64,000 nt of DNA from NCBI RefSeq assembly GCF_006439055.1, contig NZ_RCZC01000002.1:278106-342105 (forward strand), given 5' to 3'. The stretch is from Sphingomonas glacialis (GTDB lineage Bacteria > Pseudomonadota > Alphaproteobacteria > Sphingomonadales > Sphingomonadaceae). A program made the position numbers and the translations under genes. This document shows positions 58,061-64,000 of this stretch, piece after piece (the stretch's first letter is position 1; every line of letters starts with the position of its first letter). Under the pieces are notes generated by a model. The model saw only the letters and a list, made by a program, of their open reading frames with translations, was not told the DNA's origin and did no database searches.

Positions 58061-59365
58061 TCAGAAGCTGAAGCGCCCGCCGAGCGACAGCACGACGGCA
58101 TGCGCGTTCTGCAGCAGGCCCTTGGTCAGGATCACCGTCTGCGCAGCGGTCCCGGCATAGGCCGCGGTCGCACGGTCGATCGTCGTGTCCTTGAAGTCGA
58201 CATAGCTCGCCGCCGCGTCGATCGTCATGTGCTTGTTCATCCGGTAGCTGCCGCCGGCCGAATAGGTCCAGCGGTTCGAATCGGGCACGCGCGCGTCACG
58301 CAGGCCGTCCTGCGTCGGGGTCACGGCGCGCTGCACGCCGGCGCGGATCGTCGCCTTGGGGCTGACGGCGTAATCGAAGCCGCCGGCAAGGCTCCAGCTG
58401 TCGCGATAGTTCTCGGGCAGCGCGACGTTGATCGGCGCGCCGAGGCGGATCGCGTCGAACTTGCTCCAGTTATACGCGACGACCTGCGCGTTGAGCGTCA
58501 GCGCCTCGGTCGCGCGCAGGCGGCCACCGACGATCACCTGCCCCGGCGTGTTGAACTGCGCGGTGACGCCCGAAAGCGAGCGGTTCTGCGACGCGAGCGG
58601 ACCGACTAGCCCGGCAACGGTCAGATCGCCCTTCAGCGTGTGCTTGATGCTCGACTTGTAGCTGATGCCGACCGAAACGAGCTTGTTGTGCAGCTGCACG
58701 CCCGCGGTCCAGCCGAAGTCCCAGCCGTCGCCCTTGAGCGTCTGGCTGCCGTCGGGCAGCGCCGCCGAGAGGTTGGGAAGCGCGTTGCTGAGATAGGCAT
58801 CGGTATATTCGACGTTGAGCGCGCCGCCGACGCGCAGCCAGTCGGTCAGCACCACGCCGATCGACGGCTGGATGTCGATCGTGCGCAGCCGCGTCTTGTC
58901 CGCGCTGTAGCGCGTCCAGCTGTTGGCGTCGTAATCGGTGGTGAAGCTGAACGGCGAGGTCACCGCGAGGCCGACCGCGATCCGGTCGTTGATCGGATAG
59001 GCGAACGATCCGCTCGGCAGCACGCCGTTGTTGATCGGGTCACGCGAGCGGGTCTGGCCGCCGATCGCGGTGAAGGGCTGGCCCGGGCGCGAGATCAGCG
59101 TGCCGTTGTCGACGACGTCACCCTTGGGCAGGATCGCGGTCGCGCTGACCTGAACTTCGGCATCGGTGATCCCGGCGATGGCGGCGGGGTTCCACCACAG
59201 CGAAGATGGGCCCGTGTCGGCGACTTCGCCCGAGAACGAGCGGCCTGCGCCGACCGTAGTCTGCGACTGGAGGTAGAACGCGTCGGCATGCGCTACGCCA
59301 GCGAAGCCGACGGTCGAGACGAGTGCGGACGCGGCCAGCAACGGGGCCTTGCAACGAAATACCAT
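58061..59365 (-). CDS. FadL-family outer-membrane long-chain fatty acid/hydrocarbon porin
   Basis: 434-residue outer-membrane barrel with a signal peptide (LAASALVSTVGFAGVAHA). The mature N-terminus DAFYLQSQTTVGAGRSFSGE contains the FadL hatch region, and TGPSSLWWNPAAIAG (the NPA box) is diagnostic. The C-terminus ends in Phe (SLGGRFSF). FadL proteins pass hydrophobic molecules laterally across the outer membrane. AGGAAA precedes the ATG at 59365. It lies 46 bp after the DUF2147 gene on the same strand, so the two are probably one transcript, with a MerR regulator divergent upstream. Confidence 0.92.
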   Translation of the reverse strand: MVFRCKAPLLAASALVSTVGFAGVAHADAFYLQSQTTVGAGRSFSGEVADTGPSSLWWNPAAIAGITDAEVQVSATAILPKGDVVDNGTLISRPGQPFTAIGGQTRSRDPINNGVLPSGSFAYPINDRIAVGLAVTSPFSFTTDYDANSWTRYSADKTRLRTIDIQPSIGVVLTDWLRVGGALNVEYTDAYLSNALPNLSAALPDGSQTLKGDGWDFGWTAGVQLHNKLVSVGISYKSSIKHTLKGDLTVAGLVGPLASQNRSLSGVTAQFNTPGQVIVGGRLRATEALTLNAQVVAYNWSKFDAIRLGAPINVALPENYRDSWSLAGGFDYAVSPKATIRAGVQRAVTPTQDGLRDARVPDSNRWTYSAGGSYRMNKHMTIDAAASYVDFKDTTIDRATAAYAGTAAQTVILTKGLLQNAHAVVLSLGGRFSF

Positions 59366-59411
59366 GATAATTTCCTGAATGTACTTTTCGAGGGGAAGAA
59401 AAAGCGGGCGA

Positions 59412-59822
59412 TCAGCGCACGCGCGTCCACGTCTGCGTCTTGCAGAGCGGGAAGAAGACGCAGCCGCGCAGCTTGAGCTGGTCGTTGCCGAGTGGCGTGA
59501 TGCGGCCACTATAGGTGCGGCCGTCCTGAGCGTTGTAAACTTGGCCGTTGGCCCAGACGCCGTCCTTGTCGGGCGAGAAGCCGCTCAGCATCAGCATCCC
59601 CTGAACGGGGCGCATGCGCAGCTTGACGTCGGAATTGTTGGAATCCTTGAGCGCCGGGTTCGACCGCAGCGCGTCGGAGGTGACGATCTTGCCGCAGATC
59701 GATGCGCCGCAATGGCTGATCTCGACGATGGCGTTGTGGGTTTCGGTTTTCCACCGACCGATCACGGTGTCGGCAGTGGCGGGTGCGCCGGCGAGCAAGG
59801 CGCCGATGAGCAACAGGGACAT
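59412..59822 (-). CDS. DUF2147-family secreted protein
   Basis: 136-residue periplasmic protein with a short signal peptide (SLLLIGALLAGAPATA). The opening VIGRWKTETHNAIVEISHCG, the ICGKIV strand, and the C-terminal YSGRITPLGNDQLKLRGCVF match DUF2147, a family of unknown function with conserved Cys, often next to fatty-acid or envelope genes. GAGAGGAAA precedes the ATG at 59822. It is upstream of and probably co-transcribed with the FadL-type porin. Confidence 0.85.
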   Translation of the reverse strand: MSLLLIGALLAGAPATADTVIGRWKTETHNAIVEISHCGASICGKIVTSDALRSNPALKDSNNSDVKLRMRPVQGMLMLSGFSPDKDGVWANGQVYNAQDGRTYSGRITPLGNDQLKLRGCVFFPLCKTQTWTRVR

Positions 59823-60168
59823 GTCTTTCCTCTCCAAGCACCGTCATCGCGGCAGTGCAGTCGTTTTGCCATGCTTGGGGCGATGCCCGCACGGTCGGTT
59901 CTGCTGTCGCTCCGTTTCGGCCCTAATCGCGAGCGCGTTGACGTATGCGGCAGTTAGGCCCCAGTAGATTCGTCGCTCGACAAGTCAAGCCTTTGTCGGC
60001 GGCGTGGCGTCGCGCGAAACCACGCCACGCCAAGATCGCGCTTCCCCAATGCGACGAAATCCGCGACACTCGCGACAAGACGTTGACCGGCACGCACTCC
60101 GCACAGGGGCGTGTCCGGCGCTCGCCGGGGGTCCGGCAAGGGTTGGTGTCGCTGGATTGAGGACATGA
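59823..60168. other. Divergent promoter region, DUF2147-fadL and merR
   Basis: 346 bp between divergent genes. It contains a 10-bp perfect inverted repeat at 60001-60031 and otherwise no coding frame with support. Promoters for both sides should lie here; I found no MerR-type 19-bp spacer promoter that is convincing. Confidence 0.5.
60001..60031. promoter_or_regulatory. 10-bp inverted repeat between DUF2147 and merR
   Basis: GGCGTGGCGT (60001-60010) and ACGCCACGCC (60022-60031) are perfect inverted copies with an 11-nt spacer. Midway in the divergent promoter region, it could be a regulator site or an RNA hairpin. Confidence 0.4.
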
Positions 60169-60603
60169 ATGGACGAGCCTTTGGAGGATCTGACGGGGAT
60201 CAACGCGGTCGCGGAGATGCTCGACATCACGCCGCGGACATTGCGATTCTACGAGGATAAGGGGCTCATCACGCCGTGCCGGGTCGGCGCGATTCGCGTC
60301 TATACCCGGCGCGAGATCGCACGGATGCGGCTGATCCTGCGCGGCAAGCGCCTGGGCTTCACGCTGCGCGACATCGTCGAATTCCTCGATCTCTACGATG
60401 CCGACCCGCAGCATGTCGAACAGATGCGCGCGCTGGCACAACGCTGTCGACAGCGGATCGACCGGCTGGCCGCGCAACAGGAGGCGATCGCCGAAACGCT
60501 CGCCGAGCTCGAGAAGATCGAGCGTGAGGCGCTTGAGCGCGTGCCGAAGCCCCGCCGCCCACGGCCTAGCGTCGTGGCGGGTGCGGCTGCGCGCGACGCC
60601 TAG
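60169..60603 (+). CDS. MerR-family transcriptional regulator
   Basis: 144-residue regulator. The winged HTH is clear (INAVAEMLDITPRTLRFYEDKGLITP ends with the usual R.Y.. wing at VYTRREIARM), then a coiled-coil dimer helix (VEQMRALAQRCRQRIDRLAA) and a short tail. No metal-binding Cys cluster is present, so it is unlikely to be a metal sensor; it fits the LiuR/SoxR-less group that controls acyl or organic-acid metabolism. GAGG precedes the ATG at 60169. It is divergent from DUF2147-fadL, its most likely target, and its stop shares the bases CTAG with the convergent GntR gene. Confidence 0.88.
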   Translation: MDEPLEDLTGINAVAEMLDITPRTLRFYEDKGLITPCRVGAIRVYTRREIARMRLILRGKRLGFTLRDIVEFLDLYDADPQHVEQMRALAQRCRQRIDRLAAQQEAIAETLAELEKIEREALERVPKPRRPRPSVVAGAAARDA

Positions 60604-61340
60604 GCGGCGGATCCCTCAGCGCGTCGGTCGCGTTCGACGATCAGCGCCAAGACGTCGGCGATGATCTGCTGCATCGCGCGGTGCGCCGCGATGCCGTCCG
60701 CCGCCTCGATCGCCGCGAGTACCGCGCCGTGCGCCGCGAGATCGGCGCTGCGGCCCTTGAAGCGGTTGGTGAAGCGAATCGACGAGCGCAAGGCCGTCGT
60801 CACGACCTCCTCGAACTGCGCGTAGAACGGATTGCCCGCGGCGCGCAGGATCGCGACGTGGAACGCGATATCGGCGTCGAGCGGGTCGTCCTCGCCCGCC
60901 TCGGCCGCCACCATCCGCGCATAGCCGGCGCGGATCGCCGCGAGACCGGCGTCGCCCGCATTGCGCTCCGCCAGCTGCGCGGCGGCGGGCTCGATCGCGA
61001 TCCGCAGTTCGTTGAATTGGCGCAACAGCTCGAGCGAGAAGGTGCGATCGAGCAGCCACCCGAGCACGTCGGGATCGAACAGGTTCCACGATTCGGCGGG
61101 CTGGACGATCGTCCCCTGCCGCGGCCGCGCCGAGAGCAGACCCTTGGCGGTGAGCATCTTGACCGCCTCGCGCGTTACCGAGCGGCTGACGCCGTGCTGC
61201 AGCGTCAGATCCGCCTCGGTCGGGAAGCGCTTGCCGGTATAGACGCCCGTGACGATCGCCCGGCCGAGCGCGTCGAGCATCCCGTGCGTCAGGTTGCGGC
61301 CAAGCGAGCTGCGGACATCATGCGGCGGCAGGGGTGTCAT
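60600..61340 (-). CDS. FadR-subfamily GntR regulator of the galactonate operon
   Basis: 246-residue regulator. The winged HTH (RFPTEADLTLQHGVSRSVTREAVK) is followed by an FCD all-helical ligand domain with the metal-ligand layout of this subfamily (DADIAFHVAIL and HGAVLAAI). It is the last gene of the operon, 29 bp after dgoA, so it probably senses a galactonate-pathway intermediate and represses the same operon. Start ATG at 61340; the frame runs on upstream without conservation. Confidence 0.9.
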   Translation of the reverse strand: MTPLPPHDVRSSLGRNLTHGMLDALGRAIVTGVYTGKRFPTEADLTLQHGVSRSVTREAVKMLTAKGLLSARPRQGTIVQPAESWNLFDPDVLGWLLDRTFSLELLRQFNELRIAIEPAAAQLAERNAGDAGLAAIRAGYARMVAAEAGEDDPLDADIAFHVAILRAAGNPFYAQFEEVVTTALRSSIRFTNRFKGRSADLAAHGAVLAAIEAADGIAAHRAMQQIIADVLALIVERDRRAEGSAA

Positions 61341-61369
61341 GACGCCAGGATCGCGCACTCCGCCGCCAC

Positions 61370-62008
61370 TCACAAGGCTCGGCGTGTCACCTGCCACGCC
61401 GCGACCAGCGCGTGCGCCTTGGCGCCGACCGCCGCGGCATCGTCGCCCGGCCGATAGACCCCGCCCCCGACGCCGATCCCCTCGGCGCCCGCTGCGAGCC
61501 AGTCGGCGAAATTGTCAGCGCCGGTGCCACCCACGCCCCATACCGAGACGTCGCGCGGCAACACCTCACGGATCGCCTTCAGATAGTCCGGACCGAGGGC
61601 GACCGCGGGGAACAGCTTGATCCGGCGCGCGCCGGCATCGATCGCGCGGAACGCCTCGCTCGGCGTGACGAAGCCCGGCATCGGCTCGAGCCCGAGCTCG
61701 ACCGCGCGCGCGATCACCGCGGAATCGGTATTGGGGGTGACCATCACCGTTCCGCCCGTCGCGGCGAGCGCTTCGACCGCGGCGACATTGAGTACGGTCC
61801 CGCCACCGATCGCGGCCGTATCACCGAACGCCTGCTGGATCGCGGTGATGCTGGTGAACGGATCAGGCGAGTTGAGCGGCACCTCGATGATGCGTATACC
61901 GGCCTCGACAAGCGCTTCGGCGACCGGGAGCGCCTCGTCGGGGCGGATCCCGCGCAGGATGGCGACAACGGGCGGAGCGCCACCAGCCAGCAGTTCGTCG
62001 ATCGTCAT
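61370..62008 (-). CDS. dgoA: 2-dehydro-3-deoxy-6-phosphogalactonate aldolase
   Basis: 212-residue class-I aldolase that splits 2-dehydro-3-deoxy-6-phosphogalactonate to pyruvate and glyceraldehyde 3-phosphate. The motif IRIIEVPLNSPDPFTSI, rather than the KDPG-aldolase form, supports DgoA; the catalytic Glu is in IEVPLNSP and the Schiff-base Lys in RIKLFPA. Glycine-rich GAGTVL-like (GGGTVLNV) and GVGGGVYRPG loops bind phosphate. The start overlaps the kinase stop by four bases. Confidence 0.92.
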   Translation of the reverse strand: MTIDELLAGGAPPVVAILRGIRPDEALPVAEALVEAGIRIIEVPLNSPDPFTSITAIQQAFGDTAAIGGGTVLNVAAVEALAATGGTVMVTPNTDSAVIARAVELGLEPMPGFVTPSEAFRAIDAGARRIKLFPAVALGPDYLKAIREVLPRDVSVWGVGGTGADNFADWLAAGAEGIGVGGGVYRPGDDAAAVGAKAHALVAAWQVTRRAL

Positions 62009-62907
62009 CGGTCCGTCTCCATCAGGGCAAGGCCGGCGAGCACACAGGCATCGCCGTCGAGCAAATTCGTGTCGATCCCGCGTGCGGCAAGCGCGCGGGC
62101 ATAGCGGTCGCAGAGCGCCGGATCGCCGATGAGGCCGACCGTTTCGCCCGCGGTTGGCGCAAGCTCGGCGATCTCGCGGCCGATCAGCAGGCCCGACAGA
62201 TAGCCCGCTGCCCAATCGGGCGATCGGCCCTCGATGAGCTGCGCGCTGCGCGCTTCGAACAGCGCGCCGAGCAGCAGATCGCCATCACCCGCTCGCGTCA
62301 GGCCATGCGCGAAACCGGCCTGTTCGGCGGCGGGATCGGCGTCGCTCCTGGCCGCGGCGCGCAACAGCGTCGAGCGATCGCGCAGCAGGGCGAACAGCTC
62401 GCCGGTGAAGAAGGTCTGGAAGGCGACGATCCGCCCGTCCTCGATCGTCGCCCATTTGCTGTGCGTCCCCGGCAGCGCGATCCGGTGCCGCCCGGTGCGC
62501 AGCACGGGATCGCGCGCGATCGCGCCGAACAACTGAGTCTCCTCGCCGCGCATCACGTCGGGGCCGCCCGACGGTGCGGTACAGGCGAGCCCGGCCAGGA
62601 TCGCGACCGGCACGCCGTCGAGCGCGATCCGCCCCGCCTCCGCCGCCCAGCCCGCCACATCGGCCGGGCACGCCGCATAGGGCACTTCGATCCAGCCGTT
62701 GCGCGACCCGACCATGCCGCACAGCGTGATCGCCTGGGGTTCGCCATCGGCCCGCCACGGCGCGATCGCTGTGCGCAGCGTCGCTTCGGGGGTATCCTCC
62801 AGCGCGCCGATCCCCGCCGCCTCGACCCGCGCCACAACGTGGCCGGCTTCGATTCGGAACAGGCGGAGCCGGCTGGTGCCCCAATCGCCGACGATGCGAT
62901 AGCTCAT
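62005..62907 (-). CDS. dgoK: 2-dehydro-3-deoxygalactonokinase
   Basis: 300-residue ATP-dependent sugar kinase that phosphorylates 2-dehydro-3-deoxygalactonate for DgoA. Family segments: RIVGDWGTSRLRLF, GMVGSRNGWIEVPY, MRGEETQLFG, and LPGTHSKWATIEDGRI. It overlaps the aldolase start and the lactonase stop by ATGA, so the three proteins are coupled. Normal length for DgoK. Confidence 0.93.
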   Translation of the reverse strand: MSYRIVGDWGTSRLRLFRIEAGHVVARVEAAGIGALEDTPEATLRTAIAPWRADGEPQAITLCGMVGSRNGWIEVPYAACPADVAGWAAEAGRIALDGVPVAILAGLACTAPSGGPDVMRGEETQLFGAIARDPVLRTGRHRIALPGTHSKWATIEDGRIVAFQTFFTGELFALLRDRSTLLRAAARSDADPAAEQAGFAHGLTRAGDGDLLLGALFEARSAQLIEGRSPDWAAGYLSGLLIGREIAELAPTAGETVGLIGDPALCDRYARALAARGIDTNLLDGDACVLAGLALMETDR

Positions 62908-63764
62908 CGCGCGATCCGCACGCTGGCAAGCGGCAGCCCCGGCGCCGGCGCGTCGAACGCGAACAGGCCGCCAGCGAGCGGCTGCTCGGCCAGTTCGGCG
63001 TCGGACAGGCCGACGCGCGCGGTCGTGACATAGGCGGTGCGCAGATCGGGGCCGCCAAAGGCGATTTTGGTGACGTTGGCGCAGGGCAAGGCGACACGCA
63101 GCAGCAGCGTTCCGTCGGGCGCATAGCGGCGTGCCTCCCAGCCGCCCCACAGCCCGACCCAGACGCATGCTTCCGAATCGACCGTCACGCCGTCGGGATT
63201 GCCGTCCTCGGGCGCGATCGTCGCGAACAGTGTGCCATCGCGCAACAGCGTGTCGGTGGCGATGTCGAAGCGGTGGATCGTACCGGCCAACGTATCGACA
63301 TGGTACAGATGGCGCCCGTCGGGACTGATCGCAGGCCCGTTGGTGATCGTACAGTCGCCGCCGACCGCGCTGATGCTTGCGCCGTCGAACACATGCACGG
63401 CGCCGCTCGGGCGCGTCTCCTCATCGTCCATCGTGCCGAACCAGAGGCGCCCCAGCGCATCGACCGTCGCATCGTTGGTGCGATTATGCACCGGCATCGA
63501 CACTGTCGCGAGCGGCGGGGCAAGCGCTTCGCCGTCGAAGAGATGCAGCGCGCCGCGATTGCCGACGAGCAGCGCGCCGTCCGCGGTCGGCACGATGAAG
63601 CTCGGCGCGCCGCCCACGACATAGCTGTCGCGCGCATCGGCGGCGGGATCGTAGCGATGGATCGCCCCCGCCTTGATGTCGACGAACCACAGCATGTCAT
63701 CGATCCAGGCAGGCCCCTCGCCCAGGGTCGCCTCGATCGGCCAAACCAAACGACTTTGCGGCAC
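62904..63764 (-). CDS. SMP-30/gluconolactonase-family sugar lactonase
   Basis: 286-residue beta-propeller lactonase. Metal ligands: Glu in ATLGEGPAW, Asn in TNGPAISPDG and Asp in DGVTVDSEACVWV. It opens a sugar-acid lactone, here probably galactonolactone given its dgoK-dgoA neighbours. The start is a GTG at 63764 with GGAGA six bases upstream; a TTG at 63788 is possible. It is the first gene of the operon inside the window. The dehydratase that would link lactone product to DgoK substrate is not in the window. Confidence 0.88.
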   Translation of the reverse strand: MPQSRLVWPIEATLGEGPAWIDDMLWFVDIKAGAIHRYDPAADARDSYVVGGAPSFIVPTADGALLVGNRGALHLFDGEALAPPLATVSMPVHNRTNDATVDALGRLWFGTMDDEETRPSGAVHVFDGASISAVGGDCTITNGPAISPDGRHLYHVDTLAGTIHRFDIATDTLLRDGTLFATIAPEDGNPDGVTVDSEACVWVGLWGGWEARRYAPDGTLLLRVALPCANVTKIAFGGPDLRTAYVTTARVGLSDAELAEQPLAGGLFAFDAPAPGLPLASVRIAR

Positions 63765-63802
63765 AGATGCTCTCCGATCGTGAGCCAATGGCCCGTAATG
63801 TC

Positions 63803-63812
63803 TGATCGATCA
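63803..63812. promoter_or_regulatory. Candidate operator upstream of the galactonate operon
   Basis: Perfect 10-bp palindrome TGATCGATCA, 39 nt upstream of the lactonase start and next to a TATGAT on the minus strand that could be a -10 element. A binding site for the GntR regulator is the simplest guess, but the sequence does not match a known FadR-subfamily consensus. Confidence 0.35.
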
Positions 63813-63816
63813 TATA

Positions 63817-63840
63817 ATTGCCCGACCCGGATCGGGCAAT
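63817..63840 (-). terminator. Hairpin between the partial gene and the galactonate operon
   Basis: ATTGCCCGA (63817-63825) and TCGGGCAAT (63832-63840), a perfect 9-bp stem with a 6-nt loop. It lies 107 nt after the candidate stop of the leftward partial gene at the right edge. AT-rich sequence, not a clean T run, follows on the minus strand. Confidence 0.5.
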
Positions 63841-63947
63841 CGCCGATCCGCAAAGTGCGGGCGAACCCGCGACGGGCCTCCGCATGGGCTCGAAAAATGT
63901 CCCATCCCTGCCCAAATCCACCGCGTTCCGCGACATCCGCGCTGGCG

Positions 63948-64000
63948 TTAAAGCCGATAATCGGGCACCTGCGCCGACATGACCGGCTTACCCCATGTTC
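63948..64000 (-). CDS. Possible 3' end of an upstream gene (window edge)
   Basis: The minus strand is open from the right edge to a TAA at 63948-63950, reading as a C-terminus ...TWGKPVMSAQVPDYRL. Only 17 codons are visible, so neither the frame nor the family can be confirmed. A hairpin follows at 63817-63840. Confidence 0.3.
   Translation of the reverse strand, partial: TWGKPVMSAQVPDYRL

Overview
The window is high-GC, densely packed chromosomal DNA from an alphaproteobacterium, most likely a Sphingomonas-type organism. The basis is the family content (NodT-type outer-membrane factors, RegB/RegA-type redox pair, bacteriophytochrome with an HWE kinase, DUF3034, DUF2147, an anion-type ABC importer), the many ATGA start/stop overlaps, and the codon bias. 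This is inference from gene content; no rRNA gene is present to settle it. No tRNA, rRNA, prophage, IS element or CRISPR array was seen.

Layout. 1-2420: 5' part of cydD, a flavodoxin-fold quinone reductase and a FixJ-type response regulator. 2451-6449: a membrane glycosyltransferase divergent from a large secreted protein of unknown function. 6471-10602: EmrAB-type tripartite exporter with its own outer-membrane factor. 10973-16008: a Gly/Tyr-rich secreted protein, then an ABC importer (ATPase plus duplicated permease) with a porin but no binding protein. 16382-20136: bacteriophytochrome kinase, heme oxygenase and a DNA glycosylase. 20319-28636: three MFS transporters, a stand-alone MreB, a small DUF1488-like protein and a secreted M1 aminopeptidase. 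28759-35462: cyoABCD, a SURF1 protein and a RegB/RegA redox two-component pair in one overlapping operon. 35536-38099: Old Yellow Enzyme and an alginate-export-type barrel.

38096-42569 holds a divergent set: a secreted cupredoxin and a membrane GGDEF-EAL protein on one side, a DUF3034 outer-membrane protein and a secreted truncated haemoglobin on the other. It reads as a possible envelope redox/gas sensor feeding c-di-GMP and is the best candidate for an undescribed system. 42639-50071 is a TetR-controlled RND efflux operon. Its leader carries a sigma70-like promoter, a TetR-type operator shared with tetR, a six-residue ORF and an intrinsic terminator, which together look like an attenuator. 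50524-55502 is a SlyA-like regulator followed by FUSC, DUF1656, HlyD and a NodT factor (AaeXAB/YdhIJK type), with a near-consensus SlyA palindrome over the start.

55522-60603: aldo/keto reductase, DnaQ-BRCT exonuclease, AlkB-type dioxygenase preceded by a 24-codon ORF and an intrinsic terminator, FadL-type porin, DUF2147 and a MerR regulator. 60600-64000: a galactonate-type catabolic operon (SMP-30 lactonase, dgoK, dgoA, GntR regulator) running in from the right edge.

Five themes recur: export (three tripartite pumps, each with its own outer-membrane factor), respiration and redox control, envelope sensing, alkylation repair, and sugar-acid catabolism. Starts were assigned by ribosome-binding sites, overlaps and family-typical N-termini, and several are uncertain as stated.
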